DNA of 64,000 bases from NCBI RefSeq assembly GCF_003696285.1, contig NZ_RFFL01000011.1:1-64000 (forward strand), in the 5' to 3' direction. The stretch is from Stutzerimonas nitrititolerans (GTDB lineage Bacteria; Pseudomonadota; Gammaproteobacteria; Pseudomonadales; Pseudomonadaceae). This document shows positions 28,081-37,205 of this stretch, in pieces. The position numbers and the translations under genes are program-made. Positions within the stretch are counted from its first letter, which is position 1. Each line of letters starts with the position of its first letter. The notes beneath the pieces were generated by a model. That model did not search any database. It saw only the letters and a list, made by a program, of their open reading frames with translations, and was not told the origin of the DNA.

Positions 28081-29811
28081 ATGAAGAAAACCGGCGCCGC
28101 ACTGGCACGTTTCGCCCTGGAACAATTGGGTGTCAGCCACACCTTCGGTATCCCCGGGGTACACAACACCGAGCTGTACGACGAGCTGAACGCTTCGGAC
28201 AGCATCCAGCCGGTGCTGGTGACCCACGAATGCGGCGCGGCCTTCATGGCCGATGCCTTCAGCCGCACCGGATCGAGCATCGGCACCCTGGTAATCGTTC
28301 CGGCAGCAGGCGTGACCCACGCGGCCAGTGGCATTGGCGAGGCAGGGCTGGACGGCATTCCCATGCTGATCATTTCCGGCGGCATCCACAGCGAAAGCGG
28401 TCGTCGCTACCAGTTGCACGATATCGACCAGCATGCCCTGCTGGCACCCATCACCAAGGCTACGTTCCGCATTCTCAGCCATGCCGAAGTCATCCCCACG
28501 CTGTACCAGGCCTACCGCATTGCCACCGGCGGCGAGCCGGGGCCGGTGTTCGTCGAGCTGCCCTACAACATCGGCAATTTCCTCGGCGAAGTGGCGGAAA
28601 TGCCGCCCTTCGTCGCCGATCCGCTGGCGGCCAGTCATGATCCGGCGCAGCTGCGCGAAGCCGCGCGGTTGCTGGTCGAGGCACGCCAGCCCGGCCTGTT
28701 CCTCGGCTGGGGCGCGGTGGGGGCGCAGGCGGAACTGATCCAGTTGGCCGAACTGCTAGGCGCGCCGGTCTGCACCACCCTGCAGGGCCTCAGCGCCTTT
28801 CCCGCCACGCATCCGCTGCATGTGGGCATGGGCTTCGGCGACTACGCGGTGCCGGCTGCCGCCAATGCCTTCGGCGATTGCGACTGCCTGCTGGCGGTGG
28901 GCACGCGCTTCGCGGAAATCCCCACCGGCAGCTACAGCATGCCGGTGCCCGAGAATCTGATTCACCTGGACATCAACCCGCAGGTGTTCGACGCCAACTA
29001 CCCCACGCGAGTCGCCCTGGCCGGGGCCGCCGAGCAGCTGATTCCGGCGTTGCTGGCCGAGGTCCGGGCACTGCGCAGCGAGGCGCCGGTCAGCCCGCTG
29101 CCGGCGCGCATCGCTGCCGACAAGGCCGCTTATCTGAAGGAATGGCTGCAGCACGACAGCCGTGGGCGGGTGAACCCGGCGGCGTTCTGCCAGGCCCTGC
29201 GCGAGCAGTTGAACGACGAGGCCATCGTGGTAGCCGATGATGGCAACCACACCTTCCTGCTGGCCGAGCTCATGCCCATCCACGGTCCGCGCGGTTTCAT
29301 CTCGCCCAGCGATTTCAACGCCATGGGCTACTGCGTGCCGGGAATGATCGGCGCCAAGCTGGCCAACCCCGGTCGCCAGGTGGTGGGCGTGGTGGGTGAC
29401 GGTGCGTTGCGCATGACCGGGCTGGAACTGGTCACTGCCAGCAGCCTGGGGCTGGGCGTGGCGCTGTTCGTGTTCAACGACGGCGAGTTGTCGCAGATCG
29501 CCCAGGCCCAGGAAATCCCCTACAACCGCAAGACCTGCACCGTGCTGCAGCCGCTCAACCTCGCCGCGCTGGCCGAGGCCACCGGCGCCGCCTTCGTCGC
29601 CATCGAGAGCAGTGATCAGTGCGTCGAAGGCGTCGCCCGTGCCATGGCGCTGGCCGGCGAGGGCAGGCCGGTACTGGTGGATGTGCGCATCGACTACAGC
29701 AAGCGCACGCGCTTCACCGAAGGCGTGGTCAAGGCCACCCTCAAGCGCTTCATGCCGCGCGACAAGGTACGGGTGGTGGGCCGGGCGCTGTGGCGGCGGG
29801 TGACCGGTTGA
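28081..29811 (+). CDS. Thiamine-diphosphate-dependent enzyme (acetolactate synthase/decarboxylase superfamily)
   Basis: A 576-aa ThDP enzyme with the three-domain POX/ALS layout. The Pyr domain has FGIPGVHNTELY near 22-33 and the catalytic Glu in THECGAAFMADAF near 57. A central domain spans about 190-330. The PP domain has GDGALRM with a later FND near 433-462 for Mg-ThDP binding. The FGIPGVH start resembles keto-acid decarboxylases such as AruI more than true acetolactate synthase, so a 2-oxo-acid decarboxylase is plausible. The next gene, a hydroxy-acid dehydrogenase, would supply a 2-oxo acid. RBS AAGGAG precedes ATG 28081. Confidence 0.82.
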   Translation: MKKTGAALARFALEQLGVSHTFGIPGVHNTELYDELNASDSIQPVLVTHECGAAFMADAFSRTGSSIGTLVIVPAAGVTHAASGIGEAGLDGIPMLIISGGIHSESGRRYQLHDIDQHALLAPITKATFRILSHAEVIPTLYQAYRIATGGEPGPVFVELPYNIGNFLGEVAEMPPFVADPLAASHDPAQLREAARLLVEARQPGLFLGWGAVGAQAELIQLAELLGAPVCTTLQGLSAFPATHPLHVGMGFGDYAVPAAANAFGDCDCLLAVGTRFAEIPTGSYSMPVPENLIHLDINPQVFDANYPTRVALAGAAEQLIPALLAEVRALRSEAPVSPLPARIAADKAAYLKEWLQHDSRGRVNPAAFCQALREQLNDEAIVVADDGNHTFLLAELMPIHGPRGFISPSDFNAMGYCVPGMIGAKLANPGRQVVGVVGDGALRMTGLELVTASSLGLGVALFVFNDGELSQIAQAQEIPYNRKTCTVLQPLNLAALAEATGAAFVAIESSDQCVEGVARAMALAGEGRPVLVDVRIDYSKRTRFTEGVVKATLKRFMPRDKVRVVGRALWRRVTG

Positions 29812-29824
29812 GGAGGGCGACGTC

Positions 29825-30994
29825 ATGAGCCGTGCCACGCATTGCCTGGCCGCCAGCTGCGACGACTACCGGCGCCTGGCCGAGCGCCGCTTGCCGCGTT
29901 TCCTGTTCGACTACATCGACGGCGGCGCGGGCGACGAACACACCCTGGCCGCCAACTGCCGGGACTTCCAGCGCGTGCACCTGCGTCAGCGGGTGCTTTG
30001 CGACGTGGAAAATCCCGATACCCGCTGCGAGCTGATCGGTCAGGCGGCGAGCATGCCCCTGGCGCTGGCGCCGCTGGGCATGGCCGGGCTCTACGCGCGC
30101 CGTGGCGAGGCCCAGGCCGCGCGGGCGGCCGCTGCGGCCGGCGTGCCGTTCAGCCTGTCCACCGTGGGCATCTGCTCGCTGGCCGAGGTGCAGGCGGCAA
30201 GCGGGAAGAATGCCTGGTTCCAGCTCTACATGCTGCGCGACCGCGAAGCGGTGCAGGGCCTGCTGCAACAGGCGCTGGCCAACGGCTGCGACACCCTGTT
30301 GTTCACCGTGGATCTGCCGGTCGCGGGGATTCGCCGGCGCGATATCCGCAACGGCATGCTCGACCCCGGCTGGCGCGGCAAGCTCGCCAAGGCCAGCCAG
30401 CTGGCGCGGCGACCGGGCTGGCTGCTGGACGTGGGCATTCGTGGCAAGCCACACCATTTCGGCAGCCTCACCGACCAGGTCGCCGACCCCAACGACCTGC
30501 GCGCCTTCAAGGCCTGGCTGGATGCGCAATTCGACCCCTGCGTGACCTGGGACGATATCCGCTGGCTGCGCCAGCAATGGCCGGGCAAGCTGGTGCTCAA
30601 GGGCATTCTGGAGCCGGACGACGCCCTGCAGGCGCTCGATTGCGGCGCCGACGGCATCGTCCTCTCCAACCACGGCGGGCGCCAGCTGGACGGCGTGTCT
30701 TCCACCATTCGCCAGTTGCCGGCGGTGGCCGAGGCGCTCGACGGGCGCCTGCCGATCCTGCTCGATGGCGGCATTCGCAGCGGTGTGGACATCCTCAAGG
30801 CACTCGCCCTGGGCGCGCAGGGCGTGATGATCGGCCGCCCTTGGGCCTGGGCTTTGGCCGCCGGCGGTGAGGCAGCCGTCGCGCAACTGCTGGCCAGCCT
30901 GCAGTGCGAACTGGCGGTGGCCATGGCGCTCTGTGGTGTGAAGAGCCTGGCCGCTATCGATGGCGGTCTGCTGGCGCCTGATCAGCGCGGCTGA
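29825..30994 (+). CDS. FMN-dependent alpha-hydroxy-acid dehydrogenase (LldD/MdlB family)
   Basis: A 389-aa TIM-barrel flavoprotein. It has the [11 protein letters not shown] start near residues 20-30, the FMN-binding APLGMAGLY, the catalytic His region [11 protein letters not shown] near 280-290 and the phosphate-binding [18 protein letters not shown] near 317-334. It oxidises L-2-hydroxy acids to 2-oxo acids. It starts 13 bp after the ThDP gene, so they are likely co-transcribed. The pair recalls mandelate dehydrogenase plus benzoylformate decarboxylase, but the substrate is not shown. Its 3' end overlaps the convergent plsB by 13 bp. Confidence 0.88.
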   Translation: MSRATHCLAASCDDYRRLAERRLPRFLFDYIDGGAGDEHTLAANCRDFQRVHLRQRVLCDVENPDTRCELIGQAASMPLALAPLGMAGLYARRGEAQAARAAAAAGVPFSLSTVGICSLAEVQAASGKNAWFQLYMLRDREAVQGLLQQALANGCDTLLFTVDLPVAGIRRRDIRNGMLDPGWRGKLAKASQLARRPGWLLDVGIRGKPHHFGSLTDQVADPNDLRAFKAWLDAQFDPCVTWDDIRWLRQQWPGKLVLKGILEPDDALQALDCGADGIVLSNHGGRQLDGVSSTIRQLPAVAEALDGRLPILLDGGIRSGVDILKALALGAQGVMIGRPWAWALAAGGEAAVAQLLASLQCELAVAMALCGVKSLAAIDGGLLAPDQRG

Positions 30995-33489
30995 TCGCCC
31001 TCCGGCGGCTCGACCGGCGTTTCCTCCTCATGCCGCTCCAGCGCCACCTGACGGATCGACAGGCGAATCTCGGCCGGCAGCACGCGCTTGGCCACGCCTT
31101 CTGCCAGTTCGCCGAGCTTGTCGTGGTGGCCGAGCTTGCCGGCTTCGTCCTGATGCAGCACGCCTTCGTCCTGCAGGCTCTTGATGAAATGGCGGAATAG
31201 GCTCTTGTCGAAGAACTCCGGCGCGTTCAGGCCATGCAGGATCGACAGCCGCTGGGCCATCACCGTGCACAGCGTTTCCAGCTCCTCGGCAGTGAGGCTG
31301 TGCTGGCCGCTGTTGAGCAGCAGCGAGATCGCCATGTAGAAGCGCTGTAGCGTCTGCACGATGACCCGCGCCAGCAGCGTCAGCAGCACGAACTGCCGCG
31401 AGCTGGGCGCCGGACGCACATAGGTCTCGCCATCGAGCTTGAGCAGGCCCTGTTCGACGAAGGCCGCCAGCCACTGGTCGATCACCGTCTCCAGTTGTAC
31501 CGGCTCCCAACGCATGAACAGCTCGGCCCGCAGGTAGGGATACAGCGCCAGGGTGAAGCGCAGGATCTGCTCGCGGCTGATCCGCGAGCTGCTCTGGAAG
31601 AAGCTCGCCAGCAGCGCCGGCAGAGCGAAGATGTGCATCACGTTGTTGCGGTAATAGGTCATCAGGACGGCGTTCTGCTCGTCCAGATAGAGGATGTTGC
31701 CCAGCGCGTCCTTCTGCTCGGCCAGCAGTCCGAGGGCCTTCACGTAATCGATCAGCGCCTCGCCGTTGCCCTCCGGCAGCGTGGTATGGGGCGAGTAGGG
31801 CACGGCGCGCAACAGGCTCTGGTAGAGATCGAGGATGCGTGCCAGAGAACGCTGGTCCAGCGCCTGACGGCTGGTGGACAGCATGGCCAGCGCCACCAGG
31901 TTGACCGGGTTGACCGCCGCCGCTTCGTTGAGCTTCTGGGCGATGCGCTCGGCGAGGCGATTGGTGGTGTCGCTGAGCCATTCCGGGCGGTAGCTCGGTG
32001 CCAGGTTCTGCTGGCGCCAGCCGGGTTGTTCCCCATCGAGAAACTCATTGAGCCTGAGCGGTTCGCCGAAATTCACCCAGACCTGGCCGAAGCGCTGCTT
32101 GAGCGCGCCGATGACCTTGAAGATGTCGAAGATCGATTCCTTCTTCTTCTGCGCGCCGCGCAACTCGCCCAGGTAGGTACGGCCTTCCAGTACGCGCTCG
32201 TAGCCGATGTACACCGGCACGAAGAGGATCGGCAGCCGCGGCGAACGCAGGTAGCTGCGCAGCGTGATCGCCAGCATGCCGGTCTTGGGCTGCAACATGC
32301 GCCCGGTGCGCGAGCGGCCGCCTTCGACGAAGTACTCCACCGGGAAGCCACGGCTGAACAGCGTGTGCAGGTATTCGTTGAATACCGAGGTGTACAGCGG
32401 GTTGCCCTTGAACGAGCGGCGCATGAAGAAGGCCCCGCCACGGCGCAGCAGGCTGCCGATCACCGGCATGTTGAGATTGATGCCGGCGGCGATGTGCGGC
32501 GGCGTCAGGCCGTTGCGGAACAACAGGTAGGACAGCAGCAGGTAGTCGATATGGCTGCGATGGCAGGGCACGTAGATCACTTCGTGGCCCTGCACCGAGT
32601 CCTGGATCTGCTCGATGTGGTTGACCCGAATGCCGTCGTAGATCTTGTTCCAGAACCAGGACAGCACCACCTCGAGAAAACGCACCGCGGTGTAGGCGTA
32701 GTCCGAGGCAATCTCGTTGCCGTAGCGCAAGGCCTTGGCCTCGGCTTTTTCGATGGAGATGTTCTCCCGTTCGGCTTCCTCGCGGATCGCCTGGCGCACC
32801 TGCGGTGCATGCACCAGGCCTTTGACCAGGTTGCGCCGGTGCGACAGGTCGGGGCCGATCACTGCGGTTTTCTGGTTGCGGAAATGCACCCGCAGCATGC
32901 GATGGGCCATGCGCAACGTGCGTTCGTGCCCCTTGTTCTGCGCCACCAGCTCGCTGAGCTGGATGGGCGCGGAGAACTGCACGCGGGTCTTGCGCCCGAG
33001 GATCAGAATGCTCAGCAGCTTGCGCAGCCGCCCGGTCACTGCCCAGCTGTCGGCGAACAGCAGCTTCCAGGGACTCGTCTCGCGATCTGGCGACTGGCCC
33101 CAGAACACGCTCACCGGGACGATCTGCGCGTTGTCCACGGCATTCTGCTCCAGCGCGCCGACCAGTCGCACCAGCGCAGCCGGCGGTACTACCCGGGTGC
33201 GGCGGCCGAACCAGCTCGCAGCAGGGTTGAGGAAGATGAACGCCGCTGGCTCGATATGGTTGCCCACGGCAACCTCGGCCACCGGACGCGGCAGGCCGGT
33301 CTTGCCGCACTCGTGGTCGAGTACCGCCAGGTCGCTCAGCGAGGCACGCTGCAGCACGTAGAACACCGGCTTGCTACGGTCCAGCTTGAGGTTGAAGGCG
33401 GACTGACTGATGGTTTCCGAGCGAACCCAGAAATACAGGACGCGGCGCACGATGGAGAAGAGCAGACGACGGATCGGGGAGCGGGTCAT
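30982..33489 (-). CDS. plsB: Glycerol-3-phosphate 1-O-acyltransferase
   Basis: An 835-aa membrane-associated enzyme that makes lysophosphatidate, the first step of phospholipid synthesis. The acyltransferase HX4D motif ([11 protein letters not shown]) lies near residue 306, followed by the FFMRRSF and [11 protein letters not shown] motifs of PlsB near 350 and 385. The length matches the family. ATG 33489. It is convergent with the hydroxy-acid dehydrogenase gene. Confidence 0.95.
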   Translation of the reverse strand: MTRSPIRRLLFSIVRRVLYFWVRSETISQSAFNLKLDRSKPVFYVLQRASLSDLAVLDHECGKTGLPRPVAEVAVGNHIEPAAFIFLNPAASWFGRRTRVVPPAALVRLVGALEQNAVDNAQIVPVSVFWGQSPDRETSPWKLLFADSWAVTGRLRKLLSILILGRKTRVQFSAPIQLSELVAQNKGHERTLRMAHRMLRVHFRNQKTAVIGPDLSHRRNLVKGLVHAPQVRQAIREEAERENISIEKAEAKALRYGNEIASDYAYTAVRFLEVVLSWFWNKIYDGIRVNHIEQIQDSVQGHEVIYVPCHRSHIDYLLLSYLLFRNGLTPPHIAAGINLNMPVIGSLLRRGGAFFMRRSFKGNPLYTSVFNEYLHTLFSRGFPVEYFVEGGRSRTGRMLQPKTGMLAITLRSYLRSPRLPILFVPVYIGYERVLEGRTYLGELRGAQKKKESIFDIFKVIGALKQRFGQVWVNFGEPLRLNEFLDGEQPGWRQQNLAPSYRPEWLSDTTNRLAERIAQKLNEAAAVNPVNLVALAMLSTSRQALDQRSLARILDLYQSLLRAVPYSPHTTLPEGNGEALIDYVKALGLLAEQKDALGNILYLDEQNAVLMTYYRNNVMHIFALPALLASFFQSSSRISREQILRFTLALYPYLRAELFMRWEPVQLETVIDQWLAAFVEQGLLKLDGETYVRPAPSSRQFVLLTLLARVIVQTLQRFYMAISLLLNSGQHSLTAEELETLCTVMAQRLSILHGLNAPEFFDKSLFRHFIKSLQDEGVLHQDEAGKLGHHDKLGELAEGVAKRVLPAEIRLSIRQVALERHEEETPVEPPEGDQPR

Positions 33490-33586
33490 ACGAAGATTCG
33501 GCTAAAAAGGGGCAGGGCCCTCGAAGGCGGCAAGTGTGCCGCAAGCGCAGGCAGCGAGCAAAAACTCTGATGCTCGGTGTGCGTAG

Positions 33587-33614
33587 GGTGGAAAACCGCG
33601 CAGCGTTTTCCACC
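33587..33614. repeat. Short palindromic intergenic repeat
   Basis: GGTGGAAAAC, an 8-base loop, then GTTTTCCACC. The surrounding GTAGGGTGGAAAAC is a common pseudomonad intergenic palindrome. It lies between plsB and the SnoaL-like gene and could act as a terminator for the latter. Confidence 0.6.
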
Positions 33615-33663
33615 GCAGGTATCCACTTCCCACCGACTCGAGCCAAGGTGTGCCGGCGAAGGA

Positions 33664-34071
33664 TCAAGTGCCCTCGGGCCGAGTCGACAGCTGCGCCTCG
33701 ATGGCGGCCTTGTCGATGACAGAGCGGACCTCGACGATCCGTCCGTCCTTGAACGCATAGAAGACGTTCTCCGCGAACGAAACCTTCTGCCCGTCGACGT
33801 CCAGCTCCAGAAACCGGGCTTTTGGCGAACAGTTGAATTGCAGCCGGCTCGCGACATAAGGCGGCTCGGCAACCAGCAATTCGATGTTGAAGTGCAGATC
33901 GGGAATGCTGGCGTAGTCGTTCTCCAGCATTTGGCGATAACCGGCCAGGCCGATTCGTTTGCCGTTATGACTCACCTCGTCATGCACGAAGCGCCCCAGG
34001 TTCGACCAATCCCTGGTATTCAGGCAGGCAATGTACTGTCGATAGATGCTGGCCAGATCGGCTGGGGTCAT
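33664..34071 (-). CDS. SnoaL-like / ester cyclase family protein
   Basis: A 135-aa single-domain NTF2-fold protein. The pattern of YRQYIACLNTRDWSNLGRFV, then a His in VSHNGKR, and the C-terminal ENVFYAFKDGRIVEVRSVIDK fits the SnoaL-like ester-cyclase group. The family binds or cyclises small hydrophobic compounds; the substrate is unknown. It is the last leftward gene of a short block between plsB and the integron. Confidence 0.82.
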   Translation of the reverse strand: MTPADLASIYRQYIACLNTRDWSNLGRFVHDEVSHNGKRIGLAGYRQMLENDYASIPDLHFNIELLVAEPPYVASRLQFNCSPKARFLELDVDGQKVSFAENVFYAFKDGRIVEVRSVIDKAAIEAQLSTRPEGT

Positions 34072-34171
34072 CGGCTATCCTCCGTTGCGTCGTGTTGTCG
34101 GTCTTGAAAACACTGGTTCAGCTTCGCGCGATATGTGCTGGCTATACGAGCAGCGGCGAGGGGTAAGGCCT

Positions 34172-34504
34172 TCAGCGTGTCCGAATGCGAGCACCAGCAC
34201 AGGCACCGACCAGCAACAGCAGTGACCACACCAACAGGAACACTAGGCCTACCGCCATCAAGGGGCTGGGCGGCAAGAACAGCAGCAGGTACAGCGCCTG
34301 CCCGACTAGGCCACCCAGATAGTGCGCCCAGAGCGGCTTCGGCACCGTGACGCCCGAGAGCAACCCTGCTGCCAACAGCGCGCCGCTGTAGTACAGGCCT
34401 GCGTCCCAGGGTTCAGCCCGGCCTGTGAGCAAGGGCGACAACGCCCAGATGGCCGCGCCTGCAAGCGCGGCGATCAGGAAGGGCAGGACCCATGGCCGGC
34501 TCAT
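34172..34504 (-). CDS. Small four-helix membrane protein, unknown
   Basis: A 110-aa hydrophobic protein with about four TM helices (about 5-25, 37-55, 62-80, 82-104). No family is recognised. Its ATG overlaps the stop of the upstream methyltransferase gene by 4 bp, so translation is coupled and the two belong to one operon. Confidence 0.75.
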   Translation of the reverse strand: MSRPWVLPFLIAALAGAAIWALSPLLTGRAEPWDAGLYYSGALLAAGLLSGVTVPKPLWAHYLGGLVGQALYLLLFLPPSPLMAVGLVFLLVWSLLLLVGACAGARIRTR

Positions 34505-35211
34505 GGCGCCTCGCCTGATGCGTGCTTAGCGAACCAGGCATGGATCAACCCCGCCTGGTAGAAGGGAACGGGCTCATCGAAGCCGCCGGCCTCGATGATG
34601 GCAGCTATTCGCTCGGCAGGAAGAATCGCAACGTCCTTGGCATAGGCCGCACGCATCTGCTCGACGCCCGCGGCAGGGATATCCGCCACCCGCATCATGT
34701 TCATCCAGGTATGGAGGAGGGCGTCGTACGCGGTCGAATCCACATCCGCTGCCAGATCGGAACTCGCCAATATCGCCCCCGGACCAAGCCTCGTCGCGAT
34801 GGTCCGGAAAAACGCGGTGCGAGCCTCCGGCTCCAGAATGAACTGGGAAACCAGGAAGCAGGTCGCTGCAGCGAATGGCGCCTGCTCTGGCAGTGACTCC
34901 AGATAACCCTCGTGAAACTCGCAGCGCACCGCAAAGCCTCCCTTAATCGCCTTGTCGCGGCACACATCCAGCATGGCAGCGGACGGCTCCACCGCCGTGA
35001 AGGTCCACTGCGGAAAGCGTTGTGCCAGATAGGCGATCTCCTCACCCGTACCCGCACCGACACACAGTAGCCGTGCATTGGCCGGAAGCTCGGCAAACAC
35101 CGCTTCGAGGAGGAAGTGCAAGGCCTCGCGAATGGACGCCGTCTTGGCCCAGCGCTCATCGTAGCTCGAAGCCTGTTGATCGAATATCGCCTTGATCTCA
35201 TCGCTGCGCAT
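34501..35211 (-). CDS. Class I SAM-dependent methyltransferase
   Basis: A 236-aa protein with a SAM-binding motif LLCVGAGTGEEIAYLA near residues 48-63 and the acidic-loop segment TAVEPSAAML near 73-82. It resembles small-molecule methyltransferases. ATG 35211 follows AAGGAGCCCCCA and gives the normal MRSDEIKAIFDQQASSYDERW N-terminus (quoted in part by this motif class); the longer frame to 35310 overlaps the neighbouring gene. It is coupled by ATGA to the small membrane protein. The substrate is unknown. Confidence 0.85.
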   Translation of the reverse strand: MRSDEIKAIFDQQASSYDERWAKTASIREALHFLLEAVFAELPANARLLCVGAGTGEEIAYLAQRFPQWTFTAVEPSAAMLDVCRDKAIKGGFAVRCEFHEGYLESLPEQAPFAAATCFLVSQFILEPEARTAFFRTIATRLGPGAILASSDLAADVDSTAYDALLHTWMNMMRVADIPAAGVEQMRAAYAKDVAILPAERIAAIIEAGGFDEPVPFYQAGLIHAWFAKHASGEAP

Positions 35212-35257
35212 TGGGGGCTCCTTTTGCAAGCTCAGGTCGGGTACACGCCTCGGGGTA

Positions 35258-35524
35258 TCAGATATCGCGCCGGCCAATCTGTACCAGCACCGCTGCACCA
35301 TAGCCCACACCCGCCGCGGTCAACCCCCACAGGTATGAGACCGGAACGGCAATCGCCGCCCACATGCGTGCTTCCGGGTCCGCCGGGTAAACGAAGGAGG
35401 TGAACGCCACCAACACCGGCAAAACCAGCCCGGCGCCGGTAATCGCCACCAGCGCTTTAACACGGCGCCCACGCAAATAACCCGCCAGGAACAGTGTTGC
35501 GATAAGGCCTGCCACGAATGCCAT
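35258..35524 (-). CDS. Small membrane protein, unknown
   Basis: An 88-aa protein with three hydrophobic stretches (about 2-16, 22-45, 55-80) and a Tyr/Gly-rich third helix. No domain is recognised. It starts 46 bp upstream of the methyltransferase start region on the same strand and probably heads that operon. Confidence 0.65.
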   Translation of the reverse strand: MAFVAGLIATLFLAGYLRGRRVKALVAITGAGLVLPVLVAFTSFVYPADPEARMWAAIAVPVSYLWGLTAAGVGYGAAVLVQIGRRDI

Positions 35525-35681
35525 CGATGATCCTTAATATGCGGACTGAGAAGCGGGCAGGTCACCTGCCGTTCGCTACCGGTATCGAGGATTGCATATC
35601 CGCCGTGACAACTACCGTGTCGATTTTCTACTTCCCTGTTCGACCATAGGGCAGGGCAACTGCAATCCAAAGGAGAGCACC

Positions 35682-36092
35682 ATGAAAATCACCGTGGAAA
35701 CTCACGTAAAGGCCGATCTGGGCAAGGTCTGGGACGCCTACAGCAATCCCGCGGACATCAAGCAATGGAATGCGGCTCAGGATGACTGGCACACGACCAG
35801 CAGCACCGTCGATCTGCGCGAAGGCGGTGCCTTCATGTCACGCATGGAAGCGAAGGACGGCAGCGCGGGATTCGACTTCGAAGGCACCTACACCCGCGTC
35901 GTACCGAAGAGGCTCATCGAATACCGGATGAGCGACGGCCGTGAAGCCAAGATCGAGTTTGCCGAGCACTCCGACGGCATTCTCGTGACCGTCAGTTTCG
36001 ACGCCGAGACCGAAAACCCACCTGAACTCCAGCGCCAGGGTTGGCAGGCAATCTTGGATAACTTTGGTCGGTATGTGGAAGCCAAGAGTTGA
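35682..36092 (+). CDS. SRPBCC/AHSA1-type START-like domain protein
   Basis: A 136-aa single-domain protein of the Bet v1-like hydrophobic-cavity fold. The features are the N-terminal VETHVKADLGKVWDAYSNP, the central DLREGGAFMSRMEAKDG, and the C-terminal helix around WQAILDNFGRYVEA. ATG 35682 follows AAAGGAG. It runs toward the integron and stops 19 bp before the most distal attC, in the opposite direction to the cassette genes. It thus marks the left chromosomal border of the array. Confidence 0.87.
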   Translation: MKITVETHVKADLGKVWDAYSNPADIKQWNAAQDDWHTTSSTVDLREGGAFMSRMEAKDGSAGFDFEGTYTRVVPKRLIEYRMSDGREAKIEFAEHSDGILVTVSFDAETENPPELQRQGWQAILDNFGRYVEAKS

Positions 36093-36110
36093 GGTGGGAC
36101 GATAAGTTGG

Positions 36111-36202
36111 CCTAACGTTTGGTTAAGGGGCGGCTTTAGCCCGTCCCAGTGAGCGAAGCGAGCGATTTGAACCTGTTGAACCAGTTGTTGGGTGCGTTAG
36201 CC
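36111..36202 (-). repeat. attC of cassette 14 (array distal end)
   Basis: It begins with core CCTAACG and has the main-family body GGTTAAGGGGCGGCTTTAGC. The right part is longer than usual: TTGAACCTGTTGAACCAGTTG, then a second GTTAGCC that overlaps the gene stop. The partial duplication of GAACC-TGTTG is unusual. Confidence 0.85.
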
Positions 36203-36601
36203 TGAGTGGATACCTTTAAAATACTTTATTCGTTCAATAGTCATTCTTAGTTTGCACTCTTCTACTTGGACGCCCTGCCAAGGAGATGGGGTGGACGATA
36301 CTCCTATGAACTCACACTCGGAATCTCTAAATTTAAGCCAAGCCCTTTGAGATGAGCGAAATAAGCTAACGAGTTCGGTGTGCGGCCAGTTCTGACGTAA
36401 TGCAGTTTCTTCCTCTTCGGTTCTTTTTATAGCTTTTTTGTATTCTGCATTCAACTGCTCGTCAGCGAGTTTGCTTTTTTGTGCCACGCACATATAGCCT
36501 GCTGTAACACCTCCTCCTTGGGCATTGCAAGGATCATCACTTTCCTCAATGGCAAAGGCTGTTGCTGAAATGAAGAAAAACACAAAATATATTGCTTTCA
36601 A
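36197..36601 (-). CDS. Cassette 14: secreted LprI/DUF1311-type protein
   Basis: A 134-aa exported protein. The start is taken as TTG 36601 because it gives a clean signal peptide MKAIYFVFFFISATAFA and sits about 7 bp after AGGTG; a GTG at 36616 is also possible. The mature part has the LprI-like lysozyme-inhibitor pattern: paired Cys at GYMCVAQ and ECEF/EECK, LADEQLNAEYKKA, and SSQRAWLKFRDSEC. The family is periplasmic and some members inhibit lysozyme. It is the last cassette before the chromosomal border. Confidence 0.83.
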   Translation of the reverse strand: MKAIYFVFFFISATAFAIEESDDPCNAQGGGVTAGYMCVAQKSKLADEQLNAEYKKAIKRTEEEETALRQNWPHTELVSLFRSSQRAWLKFRDSECEFIGVSSTPSPWQGVQVEECKLRMTIERIKYFKGIHSG

Positions 36602-36614
36602 ATTTACACCTAGC

Positions 36615-36679
36615 ACCTAATTTTGGTTAAGGGGCGGGCTTTAGCTCGTCCCAGTGAGCGATTTGAACAGTTGTTAGGC
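36615..36679 (-). repeat. attC of cassette 13, shortened and with a mutated core
   Basis: It belongs to the main attC family but is only 65 bp. About 11 bp around GAAGCGA are missing, and the left core reads CTAAT instead of CTAAC, so the cleaved-strand core is ATTAGGT rather than GTTAGGT. Recombination at this site is probably impaired. Confidence 0.85.
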
Positions 36680-36737
36680 CTGTCTGGTCCAATGCGGTAG
36701 TCGCTGTAACGCAGGAAGATTTGCATGCTCCAACTGC

Positions 36738-36998
36738 TTAGAAATGAGACTTGAAGCTTGGAAGACCATTTGCTTCGCGCCACTTCTTTACAGTTTCAGT
36801 GATGCCTTCGTTTGAATTGTCTGCACCAGCTTCCGGGTAATATATCAAGTCAGTGCCGTCAGGGTGCTCTGTTAGCAGCCTGAATTGCTCAAGCAGTTCA
36901 CCCAGCACTTCGTCAGATGCGCTCTTGTTCGCAGCACGAATCTCTTGAAGAAATTGAATGAATTGCGCTTCGGTGTAGTCAGAAAGGCGCTTTTTCAT
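36738..36998 (-). CDS. Cassette 13: DNase colicin/pyocin-type immunity protein
   Basis: An 86-aa protein of the Im2/Im7/Im8/Im9 and S-pyocin immunity family, which binds and neutralises HNH nuclease domains of colicins. It shows the family N-terminus LSDYTEAQFIQFLQEI, the central acidic helix (DEVLGELLEQF), TEHPDGTDLIYYPEAG with the helix-III hot-spot residues D-L-I-Y-Y-P, and a C-terminal VKKWREANGLPSFK. Length and order match Im9. It starts 3 bp after the stop of an open frame that encodes an HNH-nuclease tail, the normal toxin-immunity order. It would protect the host from a related bacteriocin. Confidence 0.92.
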   Translation of the reverse strand: MKKRLSDYTEAQFIQFLQEIRAANKSASDEVLGELLEQFRLLTEHPDGTDLIYYPEAGADNSNEGITETVKKWREANGLPSFKSHF

Positions 36999-37001
36999 GG
37001 A

Positions 37002-37205
37002 CTATTTCCGGTGAATATCTATGTGATTTCGAGGGGTGTTTGCACGAAGATTGTCTACGTTATATACAGCGCCGCCGTCAGCAATTCGCTCAACGTGATT
37101 TAAAGTAGCTATAGCTGCCGACCCACTCCGTGACCCTGCACCCATTTCTGAAGTCTTTTCATGCGCGTCCTTGTCTGTGCGAGATACACCCGCGTCCTTG
37201 ATTTT
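37002..37205 (-). pseudogene. Cassette 13: C-terminal HNH nuclease remnant of a DNase bacteriocin-type toxin
   Basis: An open frame of 67 codons between a TAA and TAG. Its end reads LNHVERIADGGAVYNVDN and then LRANTPRNHIDIHRK, which parallels the HNH/beta-beta-alpha-metal end of DNase colicins (HH...GGEVYD-DN...TPKRHIDIH). Only about the last 45 residues look toxin-like. There is no good start: the only Met (codon 21, at 37145) lacks a ribosome site. This is therefore a stub, probably captured with the immunity gene, unless a larger toxin frame was lost by mutation. It was too short for routine ORF calls. Confidence 0.75.

Noticed and set aside
28081-29811. Calling the ThDP enzyme acetolactate synthase (ilvB) or benzoylformate decarboxylase (mdlC)
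   Set aside because: No small subunit gene is adjacent and the key motifs do not single out either enzyme; only the superfamily is safe.
31495-33570. A 691-codon open frame on the + strand over plsB
   Set aside because: Antisense shadow with shadow-type composition; plsB motifs on the other strand are clear.
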